64,000 bases of DNA, from positions 240,955-304,954 of the forward strand of contig JALJCO010012813.1 of NCBI GenBank assembly GCA_023101725.1. Reading direction: 5' to 3'. This DNA comes from Atherinomorus stipes (taxonomy: Eukaryota > Chordata > Actinopteri > Atheriniformes > Atherinidae). A model generated the notes under the pieces. It had not been told where the DNA came from and did no database searches. It was given only the letters and a program-made list of their open reading frames with translations. The translations under genes were made by a program, and so were the position numbers. Below are positions 40,927 to 52,365 of the stretch, one piece after another (the stretch's first letter is position 1; each line of letters opens with the position of its first letter).

Positions 40927-41801
40927 AGATGGGATTTACGGCTCTTTGAAGGGAGCCGGGTCTTTAGGAACCGTTCTTTTAAAGAGCCATTCAAAAGACT
41001 GGCTCGTTCTTATTTTTTTATTTTAGAATTCAGTCAAAGGAAACTCAATTTTATCAAGTAAATAATCACTTGTAGCAATTTATCGGGCAAGATTTGGATC
41101 AGAATTATTTAAACTTTCACATCCCATCAATATACTTGGTGGTAAATATTCTTAAATGTCGGAACGCAATTTTCTTGTGTTTTCATTGTAACTGTTTTAT
41201 AATGTGGCCCAACGTCCCCGTGCTTTGACAGTGAGATCACTATTTTATTTATTTTTTAAAAAGAAGACAGTCTAATAAAACATTGACTTTCCCTCCTGAG
41301 ATAAAGTATTTTTCATTTCTCTTCGTTTTGGATTTTTACTCACCAAAAATCTTTGTGGCACCACAAAAACTGAGCTGACTGCAGTTAACTTCCATACAAA
41401 ACAACTTTACTCCAAAAATGTTCCTCATAAGAACATTTCATTAATGCAAATAACTATATGAGAATAAAGGCTAATGAAAAATGATATGTATCTTTGTAAA
41501 ATGGGCCTACTATATCAAATTATTGTTATAGAAAATGCAGGAAAAATACAGAAACACACAAAAAATATAAATATAAATAGAAAAAAACTGATTTACATCT
41601 ATATAAATTTGAGTAAATGTTTTGGAACTCACTATCTGTCTGTTTTCTTTCTTTCTGCCCATAGATGCGTTCACACCAATGAAACGTGTTGGATGTCACA
41701 CTAGAATGGTCCTTAGATGAGTGGCTCGCTACTGAGATTCGATTATCTTTCATTTAACAGAGCCGTTCAAAAGAATCAATTTTTTCATGAACGTCTCATC
41801 T
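40927..41801. mobile_element. Probable hAT-like element
   Basis: The left end AGATGGGATTTACGGCTCTT and the right end CATGAACGTCTCATCT are imperfect inverted repeats. Inside both ends, copies of AGAGCCATTCAAAAGA (about 40983) and AGAGCCGTTCAAAAGA (about 41760) recur with GGCTCG motifs. I recognise this end type from fish DNA transposons. No transposase is present and the target duplication is unclear. Confidence 0.45.
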
Positions 41802-44800
41802 CTACCAAACACTGACATATGAACCATTCACATATAAAAAGCTCCTTATTAATTCCACTGATGAACCAGTTTTATCAGCACATACAGCAGTATACAGCAG
41901 TATAAGGCAACTAAAGAACCAGTTTTAGATTGGGTCATTTGTTTCTCTTTACCACTAAACCACTGAATTTGTTCTCTTTCTTTAGTTGCTTTATGAAAAA
42001 CCAGTAAAGATGGAACAGTTTAAAAGACAGAAAATAGGATTTTAGCAGCAACGAGGTGATTCTAACAGAGCTGTTGACTGGAAATATGGAATACCTACTG
42101 TAAGCATGGTGTGCAAAAATTTGACAACAAATAAAGAGTCTAGACTAAGAAACAGCAGATGAACAGGATCTGAAATTCAGCCCAGACCGGAAACAGGACC
42201 AGAGAAAAGCACCTGGACCTTCAGCTGATCCACAATTGATTGAAGCCTCAGCTGGTCTTACAAACTATGTGTACATTTACAGTATGTCTGGATGTTTCAG
42301 TGCAGTGCTGCATTTATTTTCACTTTTCTTGCCATGTACAGTATTTAGAAGTGAGGACTCAAGATGTCTGCACTCTGCTATAAATTGAGCACGTTACATG
42401 TTCAAAAAATAAATAAAATTGTATTTATTAAGTTAATGATATGAACTTACCATGTGTTTTGAGCAGCAAACCTTCATTCTTAGCTGCAGATTTTTTGCTG
42501 CAGCACCTGCACATTTAGCTTTTAAATTTATTTGCGTCTAATGCAAAATGATTTTTTTTAGTTCAGTGTTTCTTGGTGGTACTTTTACATGAGGGTATCC
42601 CTGCACCTTTCTAAGTTTACAGCCCACATCTCATTCGAAAAAGGCATTTCATTTATCACTGTAACTCCAAAAATGTTGCATCCACGACGACAGCACGTCT
42701 TCATAGGAAAGACACCAGTGCTAAACTGGCCTGCCTTCAGACTTTTACTGTTCAGTTAGTCTAATAAAAGATGTTTTGTTCAGTTTCGCCCTTCTTGCTG
42801 TTAAAATGTTGGACTCCTCCTGAGGGTCCCCACTTTCCAGCCAGAGTCCCTCCCAGTTTTGCTCCTGAGAACAGAGTGTGAGGTGTTTGATAATTATTCT
42901 AGTAACCAAAGAAACTAAACTCCTCATGGAAACACGTTGCCATATCTCTGGGGCTATGTACAGGTTCTGTCCCTGACTAAGACCCGAAACGGCACTCAGT
43001 GCCAGGCTGAGTGCCAAGACTGAGAGACACAGTGGTTTGGAGACATGAAAATGGGCTATTTTCAGATCTCAGCGCAGCAGTTTACAGCATGGTATTGTGT
43101 CTTTTTACTTTCCTCCCATGCTCCTGTTCATCAGTTAAAATCGAGCATTTCCTACAGTAAAGAAAAACGGAAGCGTCTCACTGTGATGCTTCAAAGTGCC
43201 TCAGCTCTAAGCGTGGCCAGCTGAGTGGCTGGAATTCGACCCCCCGTTGCTCCCGAAGCCTCGACTTGAAAAGGTATATGTGCAGAAAACTCTTCCAATC
43301 TGTGAGCTCAATTATGATTGTCAGTGAGACCTCTGAGGGGGTTTGAAATGTTTAAGACAGCTTGTTACATGACAGCAGGGAAGCTGAAATATGTAATTTC
43401 ACCCTCTCTTTCAACAGGTGCCTCCGAAAACACAATAGCTTGCCAGACAGACGGGGAAATATGCCTGAGCGTTGGCTTTCGCCAGGTATTTGGGTCTTTG
43501 GAGACGCAGCGTAGTCCTCAGCAGATGGTTGTAATAAGAGGAACACCTTACAGATATATACCTGATATACTGCTGGGGATTCCTGTCCTCCTTTGCTGCA
43601 ACCCCGACTGTAAATCATATTTAATGTCACCAGACATGAGGAATGTGTAGTGAAAGTGTGTAATTGCAACAGAATGATGGGGTTGACCTGAAACTGCTGC
43701 AGCCGAACACGCGACTGGAATGTTTTCACCCCATGAAGAACTTTCAGCAGAAGATCTCTTTCTGTAAATATGTCTAATGTAATGTGCACTCTCCTTCTCA
43801 TAAAACCAGCAGTCTTTCCATTGGCTTCCACAGCCCGCTCTTTAAGCGCCACTCAGTCAAGTCTGGCGTCTTATCACAAGAGTTTAATACCAGTCATCAA
43901 CTGTGATTAACTTCCAGAATGGGTTAATCAAGCCAGCAACACACAAGCGCACACTTACCATCACTTCACCTCTTAGAAATCCCATTATAAGGACTTAAAT
44001 TCAGGAAGCGTGCACGCCGATATGACTTGCAAATCTTGTTGTCATCATTTTTTATTTGTCCCGAAACATGCTGAAAATTACAGTACTTTACTTGGGCTTG
44101 TGAAAGTGCCAAGATAAACGTTTGATTGGACTCGACATGTTTTTGAAGGCGTGTCAGCGGCTGCAATTTGGCTCGGGGTCACGGAGAGGCAGTTAAGTTG
44201 TTAATCTGAGCGCCGGCATCTGTCTGGCATGGCGTCCCGAGCGTGTCAGCGGTGCGGTGGAAATGACGGCCGGCTTGAAAACGCAAGGCCGGGCAGCACA
44301 GTGACCTCCATTGTTTTTGTTTTACTTCAGTTCCTGAGCTTGGACTGGCACGTTGGCACGGAGAGCTGGAGATCAGAAACAATGGTCGTTGCAGGGACCA
44401 GAGTCCGCATTGACCAAACTTGTGTTTAGTCCAAACAAACTGGGGCTGTTGGACTGAATATGTGGTTTAAATAGAAAAAAGATGCAGAATTGCTTATTCT
44501 GCATTTTGTTTTTATGCCCACATTTGATTTCATCTTGTAGATAACTGAAGGATTTTATGTCGGGAATGATCACTTCAGGCTGGTTTCACAGTGGCCCAGT
44601 CAACAGGAAAGGTCATCTGCCTAAAGCGTTGTGACTATGCCATTATCAATGCAGCATTTTAAAATGTGCAGACCAGGAGGTGTAATATTGATTATGATAT
44701 CAAGAAGGAACACAGAGAATTAATGAGTTCTTGCTGCAGCAGAAATGCCCTTGAAGTAAATAAAGTTGTTAGAGTACAAATGGCTCAATAACAACCTCAC

Positions 44801-45898
44801 AACTTAGATTTTATGGTCTGCTTATTATTTCAAACATGTGTGCAGCTTTGCAGCGTATCTACAGAACAACATCAGATGGCCGCAGCCACTCAGGCTGCTC
44901 CTCCAGTCTTCTGAAGGTTTTAGTAACTTCATGTGGAGGCAATCTGAGCCCTTCTGGTGCCTGTAAAATAGCATTAGCACTCCATAAATGACAAACCAAG
45001 GAAAAAAAAACAATGTCCGAGGAATACTGAGATCAGTCATCGTCCTGCTTTCCCACCTCGTTTACAGAAAGCAAACAGGAATTTTTGTGTTGTCTGAATT
45101 TATGCATCGTACGGATCATTTTTTGTATTCTTAAAAACACGCCTGTTTTGTCTCCTAGAAAACCATTTAAATTGGAAGTAATGCAGCACACTAATAATTT
45201 AACACAATTTCAGTGATAGTAATCATGTTCCACCGTTGCTCTGAGCTAAGCAGGACCAGATGTAACTCAGGAACATGGTTTTACTGTCCTCTATACTGTA
45301 TAGTGGTTTGCACCATCACACTTCCCCAGATTGGCCGGAGCAAACCGATCTCTGTCAGAGATAAATCAGAGCTGTTGTTTCGCCTGCGTTTCTTTCTCTT
45401 CAGTGAATAGTCTGAAATGTCAGGCTTTTATTGATTGAAGTGCCTGATTTAATTATGTGGATGTTGAAGTTTGTGACTGAAGTGGAAAGTGGAAGGAAGA
45501 TGTTGTTAAAGCTGCTGTTGCAGAAAAATAAAATAGAATAAAACCCTGAAATGTGTCACCAGAGGGATTATTGTGTTCACATAAAGTCTGATGAAGATTC
45601 ACCTTTTCATCATTTTTCTCCCCAGTGTGCAGCAACATGCAAAGGTCTTGATGTTTTAAGGATGCGCTACTCACCACAGTGAGATATCCCAACAGCTCGT
45701 TTAGAATATTCTTATTTCTGCAAAAATCTTTGCTGCTTTTATAGATTAAATTCAAGAAATGGGAACAATAGATGTGTTTGTGATGGGCTGCTGGTAACAA
45801 AGAGCCTGAAGATCCAATTTAAACTTTTTTTTCTAAGTTGTCTGGCTCATCTCTTGAGTTAGGAACCTTTTTTATGCTTGAATAATTCATAGGATTAC

Positions 45899-46287
45899 TA
45901 GGTATATATCATTATGATTTTGTTGATACTGATGCCGATATCGGTACTCCTTATCGATGCCTGTATTTATCGATACCCTTATTGATACTATAATGTAATT
46001 TAGAGTACATAATAAAGACATTGTAAAATGTTAAAAGATGTTGTTCAGACAGCACTGAGACTCCTGGACATAAAGGCAGGTGAAGGACGGCTGTAGGAAT
46101 AATGGAAGCGTGTCGGTCTTACTCCATCACCATGATTACGTGATGGTGTAATGATTACACAATGGTTAGTTAGGCATTCAAAAAGTATCGATTACAGTAT
46201 TGTTTGTCCAGAATCTTAATGGCACCCTGATATCGTTAAGATTTGGAACCGACACCAAACGATACTGGTACTTGGTATACATCCCTA
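45899..46287. mobile_element. hAT-like MITE
   Basis: The left end TAGGTATATATCATTATGAT and right end GGTATACATCCCTA bound sequence rich in TATCGAT/GATACC motifs in opposite orientations. It belongs to the same broad type as the copy at 27815-28436. I did not find a clean 8-bp duplication. Confidence 0.5.
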
Positions 46288-47048
46288 TTCATATGTCAGA
46301 GTTGAGGGGCTTAGCAAAGAAATACATTTCTCTGAACAAGGTCTGGACAGAAAATTAGTGAAAAACAGAAAATGTCAGAAGAAAAACTTGAACAACCTTC
46401 AAACAGTCTTGAGAACTGATGCTCAAGATAGTTTCAGAACATTGCAACAAAGTCTGGCTGCTGGCAGCAACACAGTTCAATGAGGGCTAGATGAAGGCTT
46501 TTGCACCAAACTGTATATGTGTCCATCTTCTCATGATTCAGGAAAGCTTGATGTCATTATAGATGTTTGGAATCATCAGTTGGAGGTTCTGAATCTCTAA
46601 ATTACCGTAAACACCCCAGCATGATCAGGAATTCATAAACCTTCCTTGTTTTACAGGTTCGTTCTTGTTGATTACACATGTTGTAATCTATCCTAAAGCA
46701 TCTGAAATTGGCATACTTTGCTGTGTCTGGCACAAATTGCCCTCACCATTCACTGAAAAGGTCAGCTGAATGAGGTGTTGGCAGATTTTCAGCTGATGCT
46801 GATTGTTTAGAGCAAAAATCACCACAATCCCCAAGAAAATGACAGAAGGGATTGGAGTCTCTGGTTTAATAAGTGTGCTGAAAAGCCGAATTAGGTCCAG
46901 CTCTCGACACTGGGTATCCAAAATCCCTCAAGTGGCTGTCAAGATATGTGCCTTTAGACCATTATGAGGCCAGATCAGTCTCAAAAATAATAACATCATG
47001 TAGTGTTTTCCACAAATGCACATGCTCTGGTTCACAGTAATATTTCAA

Positions 47049-47376
47049 ATTCAGAAATGCACATGTTCTGTTTTACAAATGCACACACTCTGTTTCACAA
47101 ATATAATTTTTATGCAAACTTGTAATATTAATTCAGAAATGCACACGAACTGTTTCACAAATGCACACACTCTGTTTCACAAATATAATTTTTATGCAAA
47201 CTTGTAATATTAATTCAGAAATGCACACGAACTGTTTCACAAATGCACACACTCTGTTTCACAAATATAATTTTTATGCAAACTTGTAATATTAATTCAG
47301 AAATGCACACGAACTGTTTCACAAATGCACACATTCTGGTTCACAAATATGACTTTTATGCAAACTTGTAATCTAA
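47049..47376 (+). repeat. 82-bp subterminal tandem repeat, left (four units)
   Basis: ATTCAGAAATGCACA recurs at 47049, 47131, 47213 and 47295, exactly 82 bp apart. Each unit also contains TGTTTCACAAATGCACAC and TTTTTATGCAAACTTGTAAT. The two middle units are almost identical and the outer units diverge. Subterminal arrays of this kind are commonly transposase-binding sites in DNA transposons; that role is inferred here. Confidence 0.85.
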
Positions 47377-47579
47377 ACTCACAGAACATACGAATAGCTG
47401 AATGTGCATTTAAAATCAGTTTCTCATTTGTGAACCTCAGTGTATTTGTGAGAGAAATCGATACGGTCATTTTTGAGACTCCCCTGACGGCGCAGGTCAA
47501 CAAACGTCACCATTGGATGATGAATCTGTCAATCAAATTTACGATTTTGACTGACAGAGTCATCAGTTAACCGGGTGTG

Positions 47580-47701
47580 TTCGCTTTCAGCCAATCCCAT
47601 AGCGCATTACATTTTCCACACAATCGCAGAGCTACCGTTACGTGCGCATGCGCAACGCAGCTGAAACGAGACAGGCGGCGAACATGGACGAGTCTCAACC
47701 A
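47580..47701 (+). promoter_or_regulatory. TIR-borne promoter with CCAAT and NRF1-type sites, left
   Basis: The segment is CpG-rich against an AT-rich background. It has CCAAT at 47591-47595 and a perfect 12-bp palindrome TGCGCATGCGCA at 47643-47654, the consensus for NRF1. The ATG at 47684 (context CGAACATGG) lies 30 bp downstream. This is the layout of a TATA-less housekeeping promoter, and an identical inverted copy sits in the right arm at 63345-63466. Confidence 0.55.
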
Positions 47702-49662
47702 GTAAGTAACACGTCTATTTTATTATCTTATAATGTTATTGAACCATGAGTTTGTGTCTTGCCTCACTCCTGAGTCCATGACAAGCAGATAGACTCATTC
47801 TTTTGACGATGCGTGCAGTAAGATGGGGGAGACAGGCGGAGTTCGCCTATCGTTAATTAGCTTAGCTCCATTGCTTGGAGTCAACGGGATATTAGCATTA
47901 GCCTGCCTCGCCTACAGTCAAGGTGCGGTTTATGGTGGGTGTGTGTGTGGGGTGGGGTTGAATGATCAGGGTGTTTTCTCGCCTCTTTTGATTCATCTTG
48001 GGTGGCGAGGACCAAAAAAGCAGCGACAATAACCCTTTCTGACCACAGATTCTTTTTTTTTCTTTTTAAATCCAACTCGGAGGCTTAGCCAATGTCCAAA
48101 AAAGCGAACACAGTGTTTGTGTACGGCTCAGGCTCGCCCCTATTAAGCAGAGTCTTATTCCTCCCTCTAGTTTAGCTTTGTCTGATGGGAGTTAGATTTT
48201 GTCCGGATTTTTCTGTCCACATCTGGAGCCCCGAGGCTTTATAAAATGAGAGAAGACTGTCCGGAACGGAGCTCTTACCCCCCTCAAACGACTTCAGTCG
48301 GGACGTTTCAGAACAGTGTTCACGATTATATGTCATTACAAATACAATTCCTATATTGGCTACCTCAGCTGCGTGGTTTTTGCGTTGTGCTAAGCTAAAC
48401 GGTGGCTATAATTGTTTGCTATAATTAGTTGTATAATTGTTAGAATATAAAACGGCTTCTATTTTATCAAAAACCTATTGAAAACAACTAAATAGGAGCA
48501 CTTTTCCTGACGTGTTTTTCCAGCCCAGGAAAACAACACGAAACGACCGCATGAATCTCTTTATTAAGTAGCCTGTAAAATTACATGTTTCTCCTGTGGG
48601 ACGGGAGAGGACACAAAATCAATGCATCTCTATCATTGTGGGGGAATAAATTTTGAGTTTTTTGGAGTGTAACACAAGTTGCAGTTGCGGGCTGTAACTG
48701 TCAAAAGTTCAGGTTAAGCCGGTAGGAGTGGTATGAAGAAAACAGTCCAGTGCGGGGCTCTACTATGAAGTATGCATCTATCCCAAGGGGCAAACTCCGC
48801 CTCAGAACAGTGAAGCTCTCTTCCGCATTGGAAATAGTGTAATCCTCCCTTCATCCACTAGGGGCTGGCTCCAAGAGCGAGCAAATCCCCATAGACTCCC
48901 ATGTTAAAAACGCCAACTTCACAGCAGAAATAAACAGGTTTACAGCCTGGTTCAAAAAATCATTTTAGGTTTATTAGGTCAAGTTTACCTTCATGTCAAC
49001 TGTGAGGGGGGTGAATTTTTTTATAACTCATTCGTTTAGATGTTATTTATTCTTCAAATTACACATAATTAAGGGCGTGTCCTTATGACAGACCGGAAGC
49101 TCCGCCTGCCGACCGGAGGCTCCTAGTTAGCTCCTTCTTTGCTCTTAATAAGGTCTCAGTTTGTTACAGAGTCGCACAACGGCGGTGTTTAGTCAGCGAA
49201 TTGCAAGTCTAAGCATGTCTTACCTTAACCATGCCGCTTAGGAGCCTTATCTTTGTTAGCTCCTCTTAGTTTCGTGTTAGCTCAGTTAGCGTTTAGCCCA
49301 CAGTACGTCAGCTGTCAATCATTTGCCCCGCGGCCGCGCTGTGCCCATTTTAGGATTTTCCTGGAGTGACGACGTACGTGACACGGCAAGATGGCGACGG
49401 TAAGACACGCCCAACTGGCTTCACATCTCTCTATTCAGAAGAGACCGGAAGCTACGTCCAGTAATTATATACAGTCTATGATCTATCCCGTCTGTGAGAT
49501 TTGAATTAGAACTGTATTCCACACTGGCAATACATTTTATCAGCTCTTAACTGATTTCATAATTTATCATGTCATCGTGTTACTGTTGTATCTGTTATTT
49601 GGGAATTGTTTTTGCCCCTATAAAATGTGTCATTTGACACAATATGTGCTTGTATTGCATAG
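47702..49662 (+). other. Intron-like stretch between the TIR exon and the integrase exons
   Basis: The donor GTAAGTAAC opens it and an acceptor TATTGCATAG closes it. It covers the inner half of the left arm and a nested MITE (48770-49482). No exon for the missing integrase N-terminus was recognised. The 69-codon frame at 47823-48032 is not preserved in the right arm, where a 2-bp change in a GT tract shifts it. Confidence 0.5.
48770..49482. mobile_element. Non-autonomous DNA transposon of the TATACAGTCTATG type
   Basis: The segment holds phrases I recognise from a very common teleost repeat: CCATAGACTCCCATGTTAAA, TCATTTTAGGTTTATTAGGT, and the right end AATTATATACAGTCTATG. It has CpG-rich patches such as GCGGCCGCG near 49330 and AAGATGGCGACGG near 49388. 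Its left border is approximate. It has no coding capacity and is nested in the giant element. Confidence 0.55.
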
Positions 49663-50689
49663 ATATTGTACCCGAAGGTAGTGGACAACAACCGAGCAGA
49701 CACCTACTGGGCCTTCTCCAATGAAGCTGTGAACGAGCATGGCTTTCCTCTGAGGTACTCATGTTATTCCTTTCATAAAATACTATTGTATTACTTAACC
49801 CTCTGGTGCCTATTCAAAGTTCTTTTTTTGCTTACAGTGTATTATTTACCTTAGTTTAGCATTCTCGCCAAAAATAATTCCGTTTGAGGTTACACAGTGG
49901 AAAGTTCTGGCCAAACAAAGTGAAAATTTCCCTCTTTAGACAAAAGTCCCCAGGGTTAATTATTCAACATTGTTTACAACTCATTGGCAGTTGACATAAT
50001 GGAATTAACCAAAAACTGTCAATTTATGTAGATCGTTTTGAATGTGTTTTTGTAATGATGTTTGAAGCATGCTATTCATGTTATATTTTCATGTTATTTT
50101 TAGGGTGAGAGGAGATCAAGGTGGAGAAAATGTGGCCGTAGCAGAATTAATGTTCTCAGTTCATGGTACTGACGCAAACGGCTTCATTGCAGGATCAGGG
50201 GTGAGTTAAACCTCATTTAAGAAGGTCCAATTTGTACAGTTAATATCGAAATGTATATTTACATAAGTTATTCTCTGGTTTTTCCCCCTCCACATACAGA
50301 ATCGAATGCCTCTGGCGTGATGTCTTCATGAGTGTTACTCATGGAATCCTGTTTCCAATCCAGAGGTAAATGTATGCTCTTAAAATGTCTGTTCATGGCT
50401 ATTGTCGATCTGAATCTAAAAACCAAATGTTCAAAACTTTAGGCGGAATTCTGATAATCGCCTGCTGTTCTTTGCTTCTTGGATGCAAGTGAGAATAGTG
50501 TTCCCCCCGCCCCCCTTTTCAATCTCTCATTTTCAGTATTTGTCTGCACTTGTACTGAAGTAGATTATCAAGAATAGTGTCATTATTTAGACATTGCAGT
50601 GACAATTTCTGAGCAGTTACTTTTGTATTTATAATGAATTTCACAACTTCTACATATTGCTGTTAGGTGGAAATTATAAAATAGAGTAT

Positions 50690-51440
50690 AAGGGTGAATC
50701 CCATTTCACCCCTTAGCCCTTCCCCTCCGTTTTGCGCGTTCATGTGTAGGGGTAGGGGTATCCCAATACCTGTAGGATGGAGGGGAAGGGCTAAGGGGTA
50801 GGGCTATATACCCCTTCAAACGAAGATTTTTCGAGAGCACACTTCAAACGAAGGGGTATGAAAATCACTGGGACGATGGCTGCTACTGAGTCCAAAAACA
50901 TCCACAAATGTAAATATTTCTCCATAAATAAAGTTTACAAAGTGTGAAAACCATTATATAGTCTAGTTTAATGCTGTTTAAATGTTTTAACGGTAATTTC
51001 TTTTGCAAAATGCACATGAAAAAAAAATCGCGAGTACTACATTGACGCTTCAGTTATATATACGCTACCAGGCTGAAAACCAGCGGTGCTCTGCAGCCCT
51101 GATAATCTAGATGATCAATACGGAATTCGGCAGCATCGCTGCTGGTCTTCATGGGATAAAACACAGGCAGGGATGTCATGCAAAAATCCAATTTGCTTGT
51201 TAACGTTAATCCACAGCTGTAGACGGCTTGATTTCTCCAGATTTGCGCCAACAGCTCAGCGCACATCTGCTTACACACAAGCCGGCGGAATCACTGATGA
51301 CGTATGTGATTCTTGAAGGGGTGTCCCAATTTGAAGGGGTTGACTTTCACCCCTACCCCTTGTAGCTTCGTTTTAAGTGCAAGGGCCAAGGGGAAGGGGT
51401 AAGGGGTAGGGGTAAAAAAGAGAATTGGGATTGGGCTTTA
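50690..51440. mobile_element. TIR element with CCCCTTACCCCTTCCCC ends
   Basis: The left end GGGTGAATCCCATTTC followed by CCCCTTAGCCCTTCCCCT is matched in reverse by AGGGGAAGGGGTAAGGGG and GAGAATTGGGATTGGGCTT on the right. The ends alternate C-rich and G-rich strands, so the flanks may form secondary structures. It lies in an intron of the integrase-like gene, between its fifth and sixth candidate exons. No transposase is present; superfamily is uncertain. Confidence 0.6.
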
Positions 51441-51877
51441 AGCTCAAAAACTAATTGTGATGCAAGGCATTATGAGCTTGCAAATGGGCTATCAATACTT
51501 TCGTGCGATGTAGCACTTTAATTTACAAAACAAGAATTATAGTGATACTAGGTCCTGACAGTGGTGTTATGCAATTAGTAGAACGTCATAGTGCTTCTTT
51601 CAAATGTGTTTACTTGATAATACATAATGTTCATTCACATTGTCTTTGTCAGGGTATACTGGTTCCTGAGATCGAATGGGAGGAGAGTGGATACATGAAT
51701 GAACATCGTCCAGGGATCAATGTCCCTGTACTGGACAGTCCTCTCTCAGATCCTCAAATGTTGGAACTTCAGGACAAAATCAATCCATTGCAACATTCAG
51801 ACTGTTTTGGAGTGGACATATCTCCAGACTGTCCAGTGTGTTGAAAACTTACTTGAGGAAACATAAATGCATGCTGG

Positions 51878-52020
51878 AAGGAAAAGAGAAGGGAAGGAGG
51901 AAGTAAGGGGGAAAAAAGTGGGGAGGAAAGGTTGTAAAGAAAAGAGAGAGTAGGGAGGGAGGGAAGGAAAAAGAGAAAGTAGGTACAGGGGAATGAGAAA
52001 GGGAGGAAGGAACGAGAAGG
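51878..52020 (+). repeat. Polypurine tract
   Basis: An almost pure G/A stretch of about 140 bp lies just after the integrase-like stop codon, with irregular GGGAAGG and GGAGGAA repeats. It could form triplex structures. The minus-strand frame here, rich in Pro, Ser and Phe, is a by-product of this composition. Confidence 0.7.
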
Positions 52021-52057
52021 GGTTGGGGTAGTCAATAGATGCTCAATTTGAAGGTTG

Positions 52058-52063
52058 ATTAAA
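52058..52063 (+). terminator. Possible poly(A) signal of the integrase-like gene
   Basis: ATTAAA lies 214 bp after the stop codon of the plus-strand integrase-like gene and is followed by a T-rich stretch. It is a common variant hexamer, but a single hexamer is weak evidence. Confidence 0.25.
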
Positions 52064-52151
52064 GTTTTTCAAGTAACTTCATTGAGAATGTGTACTGGTC
52101 CTAAATACTTTAAAACACTTGCCAAGGTTTTTTGTTCATTTTTTACCCCCA

Positions 52152-52365
52152 ATGGGCTATATGCACAACTCCACTACTTCCTGAACTTCAGCCAGCACCT
52201 TGCTTCCTGTCTTCCATGACTGGACAAACTGATTACTCCAGGTGTGTCTGACCTCACTAACTGGTCAGACACACCTGGAGTAATCAGTTTGTCCAGTCAT
52301 GGAAGACAGGAAGCAAGGGTGCTGGCTGAAGTTCAGGAAGTAGTGGAGTTGTGCATATAGCCCAT
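52152..52365. repeat. Long near-perfect hairpin (102/103-bp arms, 9-nt loop)
   Basis: ATGGGCTATATGCACAACTC at the left is complemented by GAGTTGTGCATATAGCCCAT at the right, and pairing continues to CTGACC/GGTCAG around the loop TCACTAACT (52254-52262). I see only a 1-nt bulge (CACCTTGC versus GCAAGGGTG). A transcript would fold into a long double-stranded RNA. It may be a fold-back MITE; no target duplication is evident. Confidence 0.85.

Larger units (their letters stand above)
46964..48296 (+). repeat. Left arm of the giant inverted repeat
   Basis: From the outer end inward the arm contains: the terminal sequence, four copies of an 82-bp subterminal repeat (about 47049-47376), a block with a shared 81-codon frame, a CpG-rich promoter-like segment (47580-47701), a T-rich tract near 48050, and a GC-rich inner segment ending GGAACGGAGCTCTTA then CCCCCCTCAAACGACT. 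The bases at 48167-48175 (CTAGTTTAG) are the undisturbed version of the site where the right arm took an insertion. Confidence 0.85.
47684..51844 (+). pseudogene. rve-like (DDE) integrase gene, C-terminal half, apparently broken
   Basis: Six candidate exons with GT/AG borders: 47684-47701 (MDESQP), 49663-49754 (YPKVVDNNRADTYW...), 50104-50200 (VRGDQGGENVAVAELMFSV), 50300-50365 (IECLWRDVFMSV), 50443-50488 (weaker) and 51653-51844 (VPEIEWEE...INPLQHSDCFGVD, stop). By recall these match the second half of the multicopy fish integrase-core proteins. The Asp in RGDQGGEN and the Glu in IECLWRDV would be the second and third catalytic acids. The family's N-terminal part and first catalytic Asp are absent: the MDESQP exon joins in phase directly to mid-domain. 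The exon 3/exon 4 junction is out of frame and lacks the conserved HNQR just before IE. Other junctions are in phase. It may be a decayed transposase/integrase or a captured gene fragment. The link of the first exon to the rest is inferred. Confidence 0.6.

Noticed and set aside
43352..43852. 166-codon minus-strand frame
   Set aside because: No known motif, no nearby splice or promoter context, and overlapped by an unrelated plus-strand frame; taken as chance.
47325..47570. 81-codon frame shared by both arms
   Set aside because: Its sharing is explained by the near-identity of the arms. It starts in the 82-bp repeat and has no domain similarity that I recognise.
47823..48032. 69-codon frame in the left arm of the giant element
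   Set aside because: The inverted copy in the right arm differs by 2 bp in a GT tract and shifts frame, so it is not maintained as protein.
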